From Methylobacterium segetis (lineage in GTDB: Bacteria > Pseudomonadota > Alphaproteobacteria > Rhizobiales > Beijerinckiaceae): 50,477 nucleotides of DNA. The position numbers were made by a program, and so were the translations under genes. Positions within the stretch are counted from its first letter, which is position 1. Every line of letters begins with the position of its first letter. The notes beneath the pieces are model-generated. The model ran no database searches and had not been told where the DNA came from. It saw nothing but the letters and a program-made list of their open reading frames with translations. Location of the stretch: assembly GCF_004348265.1 (NCBI RefSeq), contig NZ_SMNT01000034.1:1-50477 (forward strand), in the 5' to 3' direction. Below, piece by piece: positions 24,142 through 33,163 of the stretch.

Positions 24142-26994
24142 ATGAACGCGCTCAAGGCCCTTCACACCGAACAGGATCAGGCCGTCTGGCTCGATTTCGT
24201 GGCCCGCGGCTTCATCGCCGAGGGCAAGCTGAAGGCGCTGGTCGAGGAGGACGGCCTGCGGGGCGTCACCTCGAACCCGGCGATCTTCGAGAAGGCGATC
24301 GGCGCCTCGAACGAGTATGACGGCTCCCTCAAGACCGTGCAGGAGGCCGGCGATCAGCGCGTCATCGACCTCTACGAGGGGCTCGCCATCGAGGACATCC
24401 AGAACGCGGCCGACGTGCTGCGGCCGGTCTACGAGGCGAGCGACGGGGCCGACGGCTACGTCAGCCTCGAGGTCTCCCCCTACCTCGCCCTGGACACCGA
24501 GGCGACGCTTGCCGAGGCGCGGCGCCTGCACAAGGCGGTCGCCCGCGACAACCTGATGGTGAAGGTGCCGGCGACGCCGGAGGGCCTGCCGGCGATCCGC
24601 CAGCTCACCGCCGAGGGCATCAGCATCAACATCACGCTCCTGTTCTCGCAGAGCGTCTACGAGGCGGTGGCCCGCGCCTTCATCGAGGGCCTGACCGAGC
24701 TCGACCGCAACGGGGGTGACGTCTCGCGGGTGGCGAGCGTGGCGAGCTTCTTCATCAGCCGCATCGATTCGGCCGTCGACAAGGCGCTCGACGAGAAGAT
24801 CGCCGCCGCCAACGACCCGGACGAGAAGGCCGCGCTGGAGGCGTTGAAGGGCAAGGTCGCGATCGCCAACGCCAAGCTCGCCTACCAGAGCTACAAGTCG
24901 ATCTTCGGCGCGCCCGAATGGACCGCGCTCGCCGGGAAGGGCGCCAAGGCGCAGCGCCTGCTCTGGGCCTCGACGGGCACCAAGAACAAGGCCTACTCGG
25001 ACGTGCTCTACGTCGAGGAGCTGATCGGCCCGAACACCGTCAACACCATGCCGCCCGCCACGATGGACGCCTTCCGCGATCATGGTCGGGTCCGGGCCAC
25101 GATCGAGGAGGACGTGGCGGGCGCGCACGCCGTGATGGACCGGCTGGCGCGCGCCGGCATCGACATCGAGGCGGTGGGCCGGCAACTCGTCGAGGAGGGC
25201 GTCCAGCTCTTCATCGACGCGGCCGACAAGCTCCTCGGCGCGGTCGCCGAGAAGCGGGCGACCCTGCTCGGCGCGCGCCTCAACGGACAGAGCCTCGGCC
25301 TCTCCGACGGCCTCAGGACGGAGGCCGCCAAGTCCGTCGAATCCTGGCGCGCGAGCGGGGCGATCCGACGGCTCTGGGCGCATGACAAGAGCGTCTGGTC
25401 GAACGCCGACGAGGATCGCTGGCTCGGCTGGCTGCGCATCGTCGAGGACGAGCTCGCGAAGGCCGGCGACTACGCCGACTTCGCGGCCTGGGTGAAGGGC
25501 CGAGGCTTCACGGATGCGGTGGTGCTCGGCATGGGCGGTTCGAGCCTCGGGCCGGAAGTCCTCGCCGAGACCTACGGCCAGCGCGAGGGCTTCCCGCGCC
25601 TGCGCATCCTCGATTCGACGAACCCGGACGAGGTCCGCGCCGTCGAGGCGGCGGTCAACCTGCCCTCGACGCTCTTCATCGTGGCGAGCAAGTCGGGCTC
25701 GACGCTGGAGCCCAACGTCTTCCGCGACTATTTCCTCGCCCGCATGAAGGAGGTCGTCGGCGCGCGCGCCGGCTCCCACTTCGTGGCGGTCACCGATCCC
25801 GGCTCCGCCATGGAGAGCGCGGCGAAGAGCGACGGCTTCGAGAAGATCTTCTACGGCGTGCCGCAGATCGGCGGGCGCTACTCCGTGCTCTCGGCCTTCG
25901 GCCTCGTGCCGGCCGCGGCCATCGGCATCGACGTCGCCGAGTTCCTCGGGATCGCCCGCGTGATGGTTCGGTCCTGCGGGCCGGCGGTGCCGCCCGCGCA
26001 GAACCCGGGCGTGCTGCTGGGCACGGCGCTCGGCCAGGCCGCCGTGACGGAGGGGCGGGACAAGGTCACGCTGATCGCCTCGCCGGCCATCGCCACCTTC
26101 GGCGCCTGGGCCGAGCAGCTGATCGCGGAATCGACTGGCAAGCAGGGTCTCGGCCTGATCCCGATCGACGGCGAGCCGGTCGACGTGCCGGCCGTCTACG
26201 GGCGCGACCGCTTCTTCGTGTATCTGCGCCTCGACGGCTTCGCCGACGCGCAGCAGGACGAGGCCGTGCGCAACTTGGAGCGCGAGGGCCACCCGGTGGC
26301 CCGCATCACCCTCGACACGGTCGAGCAGCTGCCGCAGGAATTCTTTCGCTTCGAGATGGCAACCGCGGTGGCGGGCGCGGTGATCGGCATCAACCCGTTC
26401 GACCAGCCGGACGTCGAGGCGAGCAAGATCGAGACGAAGAAGCTGTTCGCCGCAGCCGAGGAGAGCGGGGCGCTTCCCGCCGAGGCACCGCTCTTCGAGG
26501 ACGACACGATCGCCCTCTACGCCGACCCGGCGAATGCCGACGCGCTCCCCGAGGCGCGCGAGGGCCTGGAGGCGGGGATCCGCGCTCAACTCGCCCGGCT
26601 GAAGGACGGCGACTATGTCGCGCTGCTCGCCTACGTGCCGCGCAACGCGGATCATTTCGAGATCCTGCAGGCCCCCCGGGTGCGCCTGCGCGACGCGCGC
26701 CGCGTCGCGACCTGCCTGGAATTCGGGCCCCGCTTCCTGCACTCGACGGGACAGGCCTACAAGGGCGGCCCGGATACCGGCGTCTTCGTGCAGATCACGG
26801 CCGATCCGGCGCAGGATCTCGCGATCCCCGGGCGCAAGCTCGGCTTCGGCACGGTCGTTGCGGCGCAGGCCCGCGGCGATGTCGCGGTGCTCGCCGAGCG
26901 CGGGCGCCGGGCGCTCCGGGTCCACATCAAGGGCGGCGACGTGGCGGCCGGGCTGAAGCGCATCGCCGCGGCGATCGAGGCAGCGATCGCCTGA
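24142..26994 (+). CDS. Bifunctional transaldolase / glucose-6-phosphate isomerase
   Basis: A 950-residue fusion of two central-carbon enzymes. Residues ~1-370 are transaldolase: GVTSNPAIFEKAI near the start, Schiff-base Lys141 in NLMVKVPATPEG, and GISINITLLFS. Residues ~380-950 are glucose-6-phosphate isomerase: VVLGMGGSSLGPEVLAET (~460), SKSGSTLEPNVF (~516) and EQLIAESTGKQGLGLIPIDGE. The reading frame is continuous with no internal stop, so this is a true fusion and not an assembly artefact of two genes. Similar fusions are known in actinobacteria and some alphaproteobacteria. The fusion connects fructose-6-phosphate, product of the first enzyme, to glucose-6-phosphate. It lies between tkt and gnd. 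Confidence 0.95.
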   Translation: MNALKALHTEQDQAVWLDFVARGFIAEGKLKALVEEDGLRGVTSNPAIFEKAIGASNEYDGSLKTVQEAGDQRVIDLYEGLAIEDIQNAADVLRPVYEASDGADGYVSLEVSPYLALDTEATLAEARRLHKAVARDNLMVKVPATPEGLPAIRQLTAEGISINITLLFSQSVYEAVARAFIEGLTELDRNGGDVSRVASVASFFISRIDSAVDKALDEKIAAANDPDEKAALEALKGKVAIANAKLAYQSYKSIFGAPEWTALAGKGAKAQRLLWASTGTKNKAYSDVLYVEELIGPNTVNTMPPATMDAFRDHGRVRATIEEDVAGAHAVMDRLARAGIDIEAVGRQLVEEGVQLFIDAADKLLGAVAEKRATLLGARLNGQSLGLSDGLRTEAAKSVESWRASGAIRRLWAHDKSVWSNADEDRWLGWLRIVEDELAKAGDYADFAAWVKGRGFTDAVVLGMGGSSLGPEVLAETYGQREGFPRLRILDSTNPDEVRAVEAAVNLPSTLFIVASKSGSTLEPNVFRDYFLARMKEVVGARAGSHFVAVTDPGSAMESAAKSDGFEKIFYGVPQIGGRYSVLSAFGLVPAAAIGIDVAEFLGIARVMVRSCGPAVPPAQNPGVLLGTALGQAAVTEGRDKVTLIASPAIATFGAWAEQLIAESTGKQGLGLIPIDGEPVDVPAVYGRDRFFVYLRLDGFADAQQDEAVRNLEREGHPVARITLDTVEQLPQEFFRFEMATAVAGAVIGINPFDQPDVEASKIETKKLFAAAEESGALPAEAPLFEDDTIALYADPANADALPEAREGLEAGIRAQLARLKDGDYVALLAYVPRNADHFEILQAPRVRLRDARRVATCLEFGPRFLHSTGQAYKGGPDTGVFVQITADPAQDLAIPGRKLGFGTVVAAQARGDVAVLAERGRRALRVHIKGGDVAAGLKRIAAAIEAAIA

Positions 26995-27103
26995 GCGGCG
27001 TCGGAGACCTCCTCTGCCGTTCGGAGGACGGTCTGGGTGAGGGGGGCGGCTTCTCCGGAAGAGGCCGAGCCCTCACCGGTCCGGCCCCCGCGCGGAGCCG
27101 GAT

Positions 27104-27117
27104 CTCCCGGACGGGAG
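27104..27117. repeat. Extragenic palindrome (CTCCCG-GA-CGGGAG)
   Basis: A perfect inverted repeat with 6-bp arms and a 2-base centre in the 217-bp spacer between tal-pgi and gnd, followed by AGGTGA. Near-identical to the palindrome at 36124. The same spacer also carries CCTCACCGGTCCGG, similar to the elements flanking tkt. Confidence 0.5.
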
Positions 27118-27211
27118 AGGTGATCGAGGCAAGGCGGCACGCGGGCGCGAGCCGGTGCGCGGCGGATGGAATCCACGGCCCTGTCACGAGGGCGGCAACC
27201 GGAGAGCGGCC

Positions 27212-28186
27212 ATGCAACTCGGGATGATCGGCCTCGGCCGGATGGGCGGCAACATCGTGCGGCGGCTGCTGGCTGCCGGCCACTCGGCCGTGGTGTTCGA
27301 TCAGAACCCGAAGGCCGTGGCCGCTCTCGTCGAGGCGGGCGCGACCGGAGCCGACAGCCTGGACGATCTCGTCGCCAAGCTCGATCTGCCCCGCGCCGCC
27401 TGGGTGATGCTGCCCGCGGGCGAGATCACGGAGTCGACGGTGCAGAGCCTCGCCACCCTGATGCAGGCCGACGACACCATCATCGACGGCGGCAATTCCT
27501 TCTACAAGGACGATGTGCGCCGGGCCGCCGCCCTGCGTGACAAGGGCATCCACTACGTGGACGTCGGCACCTCGGGCGGCGTCTGGGGGCTGGAGCGCGG
27601 CTACTGCATGATGATCGGCGGCGACAGGTCCGCCGTCGATCGGCTCGATCCGATCTTCGCGACGCTCGCCCCCGGCCTCGGCGACGTGCCCCGCACGCCC
27701 GGCCGGGAGGGCCGCGACGCCCGCGCCGAGCAGGGATACATCCATGCGGGGCCGAGCGGAGCCGGCCACTTCGTGAAGATGGTCCATAACGGCATCGAGT
27801 ACGGCCTGATGCAGGCCTACGCCGAGGGCTTCGACATCCTGAAGCACGCAGGGTCCAAGGACCTGCCCGAGGCGCAGCGCTTCGACCTCGACATCGGCGA
27901 CATCGCCGAGGTCTGGCGCCGCGGCAGCGTGGTCTCCTCCTGGCTCCTCGACCTGACCGCGCAAGCGCTCGCCGGCGACGAGCAGCTCGACGCCTTCTCG
28001 GGCTTCGTTGCCGATTCCGGGGAGGGGCGCTGGACGCTGAACGCGGCGATCGAGGAATCGGTGCCGGCCAACGTCCTGTCGGCCGCCCTCTATGCCCGCT
28101 TCCGATCCCGCGAGCACGCGAGCTTCGCCGACAAGCTGCTCTCGGCCATGCGCAAGGGCTTCGGCGGGCACGTGGAGCCGAAATAG
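27212..28186 (+). CDS. gnd: 6-phosphogluconate dehydrogenase, decarboxylating (short NAD-type)
   Basis: A 324-residue oxidoreductase converting 6-phosphogluconate to ribulose-5-phosphate and CO2. The Rossmann start [20 protein letters not shown] is followed by the signature [22 protein letters not shown] and the active-site region [30 protein letters not shown]. At ~320 residues it is the short GntZ/YqeC-like class rather than the ~470-residue Gnd; these are commonly NAD-preferring, an expectation not visible directly in sequence. I moved the start to MQLGMIG because GGAGAG lies just upstream and the longer form adds an unlikely leader. It precedes pgl by 45 bp. Confidence 0.93.
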   Translation: MQLGMIGLGRMGGNIVRRLLAAGHSAVVFDQNPKAVAALVEAGATGADSLDDLVAKLDLPRAAWVMLPAGEITESTVQSLATLMQADDTIIDGGNSFYKDDVRRAAALRDKGIHYVDVGTSGGVWGLERGYCMMIGGDRSAVDRLDPIFATLAPGLGDVPRTPGREGRDARAEQGYIHAGPSGAGHFVKMVHNGIEYGLMQAYAEGFDILKHAGSKDLPEAQRFDLDIGDIAEVWRRGSVVSSWLLDLTAQALAGDEQLDAFSGFVADSGEGRWTLNAAIEESVPANVLSAALYARFRSREHASFADKLLSAMRKGFGGHVEPK

Positions 28187-28231
28187 TCAGGACGCCGCGA
28201 GCACCGGTTCGATCCCGACAGGAGAACCGCC

Positions 28232-28975
28232 ATGACGATCCCCCTGCCCTCCGGCACACGGGTCCTGCCCGATGCGGAGGCGGTCGCGCGGGCCGCGGCG
28301 GACCGTCTCCTGGCCATATGCGCCGATGCGCCGGGGGACCGGGTCGCCATCTGCCTCTCCGGCGGTTCGACGCCGAAGCGCCTCTACGCCCTGCTCGCCG
28401 GCGCGGACTACGTCGACCGGGTGCCGTGGGCGCGCATCCACTGGTTCTTCGGCGACGACCGGGTGGTGCCCTGGGACGATCCGGCGAGCAACGTCCGCAT
28501 GGCCCGCGAGGCCTTCGGGCATGGTGCGCCGATCCCGCGGACGCATCTGCACTTCATCCCCTCCGACCTCGGCGCCGAGGCGGGTGCGCGCAGCTACGCC
28601 CGGACCTTGCGGGATTTCTACGGTGCCGAGCGGTTCGACCCGGCCCGACCGCTCTTCGACCTCGTCCTCCTCGGCCTCGGCGAGGACGGGCATACGGCTT
28701 CCCTGTTCCCCGGCAAGCCGGCGCTCCACGAGGCGAGCGCCTGGGCGGCGCCCGTGCCGGAGGCCGGAATGGCGCCCTTCGTGCCGCGCATCACCCTCAC
28801 CTACCCGGCTCTCGCCTCCTCCCGCTGGATCCTCTTCCTGGTGACGGGTGCGGGCAAGCGGGACCCGCTTCGCCGGCTCGCCGCGGGCGAAGACCTGCCG
28901 GCTGCGCAGGTGACGAGCAGGGGGCAGGTGGCTTGGCTGATCGACGCGGCGGCAGCCGATCAGGCGGGCGGGTGA
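28232..28975 (+). CDS. pgl: 6-phosphogluconolactonase
   Basis: A 247-residue enzyme of the SOL/DevB (NagB-like) family hydrolysing 6-phosphoglucono-delta-lactone. Visible motifs: VAICLSGGSTPKRLYALL (residues 38-55), IHWFFGDDRVVPWDDPASN, and FDLVLLGLGEDGHTASLFPG (about 145-164), the standard three blocks. Length is typical. Together with gnd it forms the latter two steps of the oxidative pentose phosphate branch; glucose-6-phosphate dehydrogenase is not in the window. The ATG is preceded by AGGAGAACC. It follows gnd closely and is likely cotranscribed. Confidence 0.95.
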   Translation: MTIPLPSGTRVLPDAEAVARAAADRLLAICADAPGDRVAICLSGGSTPKRLYALLAGADYVDRVPWARIHWFFGDDRVVPWDDPASNVRMAREAFGHGAPIPRTHLHFIPSDLGAEAGARSYARTLRDFYGAERFDPARPLFDLVLLGLGEDGHTASLFPGKPALHEASAWAAPVPEAGMAPFVPRITLTYPALASSRWILFLVTGAGKRDPLRRLAAGEDLPAAQVTSRGQVAWLIDAAAADQAGG

Positions 28976-29209
28976 GCGTTGCGGCGCGCTGGCCGCGCCT
29001 CGCTTCGCGGTGAAGTCCGGCTACCTCGATCTCCGGGATCGGCCAGGGCCGGCGAGCACGAAACCGCAACCGGCAGCATGGGTGAAACTGGTTATGCATC
29101 CTTGGCTTGTGCGAGCGCGTCCGCGCGCCGCCCGATGCCATAAATCCGCCTCAGATGACCGGGCTCCGTGCCGTTTCGGGCATCTCGCCCGGAATCCGGG
29201 AGTCGCCTC

Positions 29210-29716
29210 ATGAGGCGCCGTGTGGGAGGTTGGAGGCTCGTCCGATCCGTCGGGCGTGCGTTGCGCCGTCGCGGCCGCTTCGCGCCAGGGCCCCTTCGAC
29301 GCGTGCGGCCGCGGAGCGGCCCGAGTGCGGGGGCGGGTGCCGTGCTCGGCGGCCTCGTCGCCATCGCGGTGCTGGCGGCCTTCAGCCTGCCCCTCGTCTT
29401 CTCCCGCGGTTCGGCCGCCCGGGCGCCCCTGCCCTCCGCCGTGGCCGCGGTGAGCATCGCCGAGGAGCCTATTCGGCCGGAACCCGCTTCGCTGTCCCCG
29501 AACATCGAGCCGGCTCCCCTCGCGGCACCACCTCCCGCCGAGAGGGGGGAGCGGGCAGCCCCGAGCCTTGAATTGCCGGTGCTGCAGGAGGCTGCGGCCG
29601 AGATCGACCTGGAGCCGCCCAGCGTCACTCCGCCTCCTCCCGCGCCGAGGGCGAGCCCGCGCACGCCGCTCCCGCCGAAGCGCCCGCCCGGAAACGTCGC
29701 CCGCGCCGCGCCCTGA
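29210..29716 (+). CDS. Hypothetical membrane-anchored Pro-rich protein
   Basis: A protein of 168 residues with no family I recognise. A strongly basic N-terminus (RRRVGGWRLVRSVGRALRRRGR) precedes one transmembrane helix (AVLGGLVAIAVLAAFSLPLVF, about 45-65). The remaining ~100 residues are Pro/Ala/Glu-rich, ending PPPPAPRASP...LPPKRPPGN, a likely disordered periplasmic or cell-wall-spanning tail. An in-frame GTG 42 bases upstream is an alternative start. It converges with dcd, leaving 12 bp. The positive-inside charge predicts an N-in orientation. Coding status rests on a coherent TM protein and on filling the gap between neighbours. Confidence 0.55.
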   Translation: MRRRVGGWRLVRSVGRALRRRGRFAPGPLRRVRPRSGPSAGAGAVLGGLVAIAVLAAFSLPLVFSRGSAARAPLPSAVAAVSIAEEPIRPEPASLSPNIEPAPLAAPPPAERGERAAPSLELPVLQEAAAEIDLEPPSVTPPPPAPRASPRTPLPPKRPPGNVARAAP

Positions 29717-29728
29717 CCCTGGCCGGCC

Positions 29729-30874
29729 TCAGACGAAGTGCTTCGAGAGCTTCAGCCCTTGCGCCTGATAGTTCGAGCCGGCCCCCGCGCCGTAGAGGGT
29801 GGCGGGCGTTTCGGCCATGCGCTCGTAGACGAGGCGGCCGACGATCTGACCGTCCTCCAGAAGGAACGGCACGTCGCGGGAGCGCACCTCCAGCACGGCC
29901 CGGGCCCCCGCCCCGCCCGCGTCCGCGTAGCCGAAGCCGGGATCGAAGAACCCCGCATAATGGACCCGGAACTCGCCGACGAGGGGGTCGAAGGGCACCA
30001 TCTCGGCGGCGTGGTCGGGAGGCACCACGACGGATTCCTTCGAGGCCAGGATGTAGAACTGACCGGGATCGAGGATCAGCATGCCGGAGCCGTCCGCCGG
30101 GAGCGGCTCCCAGAAATCGGCGGTCCGGTGGCGGCCGGGTGCGTCGACGTCGACGAGGCCGGTGTGGCGCTTGGCCCGGTAGCCGATCAGCCCGTCGAAT
30201 CCCGCGAGATCGACGGAGACGGCCACGCCCCCCTGGAAGGATGGGCTCGCCGCGGTCACGAGCGGCGTGCGGGCGTGAAGCTCGGCCAGCTCGGCCTCGC
30301 GCAGGCGCACCTCGCCTCGACGGAAGCGGATCTGCGAGAGCCGCGAGCCCGTGCGCACGAGGACCGGGAAGGTGCGGGGCGAGATCTCGGCGTAGAGAGG
30401 GCCCGCGTAGCCCGCCTCCACCTGATCGAAGGCCGTCGCGTGGTCCGTGATGACGCGGGTGAAGACGTCGATGCGCCCGGTCGAGCTCTTCGGGTTGGCG
30501 CCCGCCGAGAGATCCGGCGGCAGGGCGAGCGTCTCCTGCAACTCGGCGATGTAGACGCAGCCCGTCTCCAGGACGGCCCCCTCCCGAAGATCGATCGCGT
30601 GGAAGGAGAAATCCCTGACGCAGTCCGACACGCTGCGGCGGCTGCCCGGCAGGAAGCTCGTGCGGACGCGGAAGGCGCGGGCCCCGAGGCGCAGATCGAG
30701 GCTCGCGGGCTGGATCTGATCGGGCGCGTACGGGTTCGCCGGGCGGATCCCGCCGCTCTCCGTCAGCGCCGCGATGCCGCGCGCCGAGAGGATGCCCTCG
30801 CGCGGCGTCTCGCCGGCGGGCTCCCGCGTCGTGTTCTTCGTCACAGCGCGCTTGCCCCGCTCCACCACACGCAT
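29729..30874 (-). CDS. dcd: 2'-deoxycytidine 5'-triphosphate deaminase, two-domain bacterial type
   Basis: A 381-residue enzyme of the dCTP deaminase/dUTPase superfamily, converting dCTP to dUTP for thymidylate synthesis. The N-terminal half has IRPANPYAPDQIQPASLDLRLG and SAGANPKSSTGRID (the SSxxR-type motif), with YAGPLYAEISPRTFPVLV. The second half repeats the fold: GVAVSVDLAGFDGLIGYRAKRH, ILDPGQFYILASKE, EFRVHYAGFFDPGFGYADAGG and FLLEDGQIVGRLVYERM. The doubled ~360-residue architecture is the alphaproteobacterial form, about twice E. coli Dcd. I chose the ATG at MRVVERGKRAV; a GTG eleven codons later is an alternative. The membrane protein gene upstream ends 26 bp before it. Confidence 0.9.
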   Translation of the reverse strand: MRVVERGKRAVTKNTTREPAGETPREGILSARGIAALTESGGIRPANPYAPDQIQPASLDLRLGARAFRVRTSFLPGSRRSVSDCVRDFSFHAIDLREGAVLETGCVYIAELQETLALPPDLSAGANPKSSTGRIDVFTRVITDHATAFDQVEAGYAGPLYAEISPRTFPVLVRTGSRLSQIRFRRGEVRLREAELAELHARTPLVTAASPSFQGGVAVSVDLAGFDGLIGYRAKRHTGLVDVDAPGRHRTADFWEPLPADGSGMLILDPGQFYILASKESVVVPPDHAAEMVPFDPLVGEFRVHYAGFFDPGFGYADAGGAGARAVLEVRSRDVPFLLEDGQIVGRLVYERMAETPATLYGAGAGSNYQAQGLKLSKHFV

Positions 30875-30900
30875 ACGGCTCCCGTTGTGCCGCGGCTGCC

Positions 30901-31371
30901 CTAAGGCCGCGTTAAATCCGGGTCCTCCCGAGCAATGCGCAGGATGATCCGGGCAAGGGCGAGCCTGGCGAAGGCGCCGATCGCCACGAGTCCCGCGAGC
31001 AGGCTGCCGAGCACCGGGAACGCATCGGGCCGCGCGAGCAGCGCCAGGGCGAGGACCAGGGCGCCGCCCGCGAGGCCCGGTCCGGAGCCGAGGGCGAGGA
31101 CGAGGGAGGGCAGACTGTGTGAGGGGCCCCGCAATCGCGCCGCGACGGCCTCGTCGCGCCCGGCTCGGACGGTGGCGAGCCGGGCCGCGGCGTCGAGGAG
31201 GAGACTGGCGAGGAGGGCTGCGGCCGCCCAGCCATTGGCTGCCGGCGCCCGCCACGCGAGCGCCAGACAGAGGCCCGCGAGGCCGAGGCGCGCGCCCGTA
31301 TCGAGGAGGCTCGAGCGGCGCTTCGGATGCCGCACGGGCGGCCCACGATGCTGCAGGGTCTTGCCGGCCAT
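30901..31371 (-). CDS. Hypothetical multi-pass membrane protein
   Basis: A predicted protein of 156 residues. After a basic N-terminus (QHRGPPVRHPKRRSSL) there are hydrophobic stretches around residues 26-60 and 85-135, giving perhaps four transmembrane helices separated by short basic loops (RAGRDEAVAARLRG). I do not recognise a family. It begins at the ATG shortly after the divergent apaG promoter region and ends 26 bp upstream of dcd on the same strand, so it may share its transcript. No catalytic motif is visible. The opposite strand offers only Arg/Ala-rich shadow frames. Confidence 0.55.
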   Translation of the reverse strand: MAGKTLQHRGPPVRHPKRRSSLLDTGARLGLAGLCLALAWRAPAANGWAAAALLASLLLDAAARLATVRAGRDEAVAARLRGPSHSLPSLVLALGSGPGLAGGALVLALALLARPDAFPVLGSLLAGLVAIGAFARLALARIILRIAREDPDLTRP

Positions 31372-31533
31372 GCGGCCCCGATCCCTTGAAAGCGCCGCGC
31401 CAAGCGCGACGTACTCCGCCGTGATTGACGGCGTTTTCGCCGCCACGTACCACGGCGCTCCGAGGCTGTCGCGGTGCTTCGCGGACGATGCGGGGCGCGA
31501 CGCGCGGCTCGGCCAGGGAGGCAGGTCCGGACC

Positions 31534-31926
31534 ATGTACAAGGCCGAGACGCGCGGGATCAGCGTGACCGTGATGCCCCGCTTCGTCGAGGAGGAATCCT
31601 CGCCGGGCGAGAGCCGGTACTTCTTCGCCTACACGGTCGAGATCGTGAACAACGGCGCCGAGCAGGTGCAGCTCCGCTCCCGGCACTGGCGCATCATCGA
31701 CGGGCACGGCGCCTGCCAGGAGGTGCGCGGCGCGGGTGTCGTCGGCAAGCAGCCGGTGCTGGAGCCCGGTGAATCCTTCAGCTACACCAGCGGCTGCCCC
31801 CTCACGACGCCGGACGGGCTGATGGCCGGGAGCTACACGATGGCGACGGTGGCCGGCGAGAGCTTCGAGGCCGAGATCCCCGCCTTCTCCCTCGACAGCC
31901 CGCACGTGCGCCGCAGCCTGCACTGA
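31534..31926 (+). CDS. apaG: ApaG-domain protein
   Basis: A 130-residue single-domain ApaG (DUF525) protein, a fibronectin-III-like beta-sandwich. Recognised from [53 protein letters not shown], the pyrophosphate-loop-like [25 protein letters not shown] and [25 protein letters not shown]. These four blocks are in family order, and the length matches the usual ~125-130. Its molecular role is not settled; E. coli apaG lies with apaH, but here it precedes argE by 43 bp. The start fits a GGCAGGTCCGG upstream. Confidence 0.93.
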   Translation: MYKAETRGISVTVMPRFVEEESSPGESRYFFAYTVEIVNNGAEQVQLRSRHWRIIDGHGACQEVRGAGVVGKQPVLEPGESFSYTSGCPLTTPDGLMAGSYTMATVAGESFEAEIPAFSLDSPHVRRSLH

Positions 31927-31969
31927 GGGCTTGGCGCCGCAGCCGGCGCCCGCGGAAGGATGCCAAGCG

Positions 31970-33163
31970 ATGCCGGGAAACCGGATGCCGGGACACCCGG
32001 AGCGCCTGACCCCGCTCGAGATCCTGGAGCGCCTCGTCGGCTTCGACACCGAGAGCTCCAAGCCGAACCTCGCGGTGATCGACTGGATCGCGGCCTATCT
32101 CGACGGCCTCGGCGTCGAGAGCCTGCGCGTCCCGAACGCGGCCGGCGACAAGGCGGCGCTCTTCGCGACGATCGGCCCGGTGCGCGACGGCGGCGTCGTG
32201 CTCTCCGGCCATACCGACGTGGTGCCGGTCACGGGCCAGGCCTGGACCTCGGACCCCTTCACCCTGCGGGTGGCGGACGGGCGCGCCTACGGCCGCGGCG
32301 CCGTCGACATGAAGGGCTTCTGCGCGCTCGCGCTCGCGGCGGTGCCGGAATACCTCGCCATCGATCTCAAGCGCCCGATCCACCTCCTGTTCTCCTACGA
32401 CGAGGAGACGACCTGCCTCGGCGTCGCCGACACGATCGCCCGCTTCGGCGCCGGCCTGCCGCGGCCCGGCGCCGTCATCGTCGGCGAGCCGACGGACCTT
32501 GAGGTCGCCGATGCGCACAAGAGCATCGTCACCTATCTCACCACGGTGCACGGGCACGAGGCGCACTCGGCCAAGCCCATGCTCGGTGCCAACGCCGTGA
32601 TGGCGGCGGCCGACCTCGTCTCGGAGTTGAACCGCATCGCCGATCTGATGGTCGCGCGGGGCGACCCGTCGGGCCGCTTCGACCCCCCGGCGACGACCGT
32701 CCACGTGGGCACCATCCAGGGCGGTACCGCCCGCAACATCCTACCGAAGGTCTGCACCTTCCATTGGGAATTTCGCGGCCTTCCGGATCTCGACATGGCC
32801 GAGATCCCGGACCTGTTTTCCGCCAAGGTCGAGGCGGTGACCCGCGAGCGGCTGAACCGCTACGGCGATTACGGGTCGATCGAGACCCTGCAGGAAGTTG
32901 CGGTCCCGGGGCTCAAGCCCGATCCCGGCTCCGAGGCGGAGCGGTTGGCCTTGCGGGTCGCGGAGCGCAACCGCACCATCACGGTGCCCTACGCCACGGA
33001 GGCCGGGCGCTTCCAGGTCGCCGGCATCCCGACCGTCGTGTGCGGGCCGGGCTCGATCGACCAGGCGCACCAGCCCGACGAGTACATCACCCTGCGGGCG
33101 CTCGAGGACGGCGCGGCCTTCATGCGCCGCCTGGGCCGGGCCTGCGCCGAGGGCGCGTCATGA
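31970..33163 (+). CDS. argE: Acetylornithine deacetylase (M20 family)
   Basis: A 397-residue zinc amidohydrolase removing acetate from N-acetylornithine in arginine synthesis. Metal and catalytic residues: His81 in VLSGHTDVVP, Asp113 in GRGAVDMKGF, Glu145/146 in YDEETTCLG and the EPTDLEVADAHK block; the dimerisation domain begins at VHGHEAHSA. An alternative start five codons on (MPGHPERL) is possible; I kept the first because GGAAGGA lies upstream. Its stop codon overlaps the start of the acetyltransferase gene (ATGA). argF and argD lie 3-5 kb away on the other strand, so arginine genes are partly clustered. ArgE substrate specificity within M20 is by similarity only. Confidence 0.88.
   Translation: MPGNRMPGHPERLTPLEILERLVGFDTESSKPNLAVIDWIAAYLDGLGVESLRVPNAAGDKAALFATIGPVRDGGVVLSGHTDVVPVTGQAWTSDPFTLRVADGRAYGRGAVDMKGFCALALAAVPEYLAIDLKRPIHLLFSYDEETTCLGVADTIARFGAGLPRPGAVIVGEPTDLEVADAHKSIVTYLTTVHGHEAHSAKPMLGANAVMAAADLVSELNRIADLMVARGDPSGRFDPPATTVHVGTIQGGTARNILPKVCTFHWEFRGLPDLDMAEIPDLFSAKVEAVTRERLNRYGDYGSIETLQEVAVPGLKPDPGSEAERLALRVAERNRTITVPYATEAGRFQVAGIPTVVCGPGSIDQAHQPDEYITLRALEDGAAFMRRLGRACAEGAS

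Noticed and set aside
24034..26925. Long minus-strand frame antisense to tal-pgi
   Set aside because: Covered entirely by a well-supported sense gene with active-site motifs.
29092..29664. Minus-strand 190-codon frame opposite the hypothetical protein at 29210
   Set aside because: No coherent helix or motif, whereas the plus-strand frame gives a clean single-TM protein.
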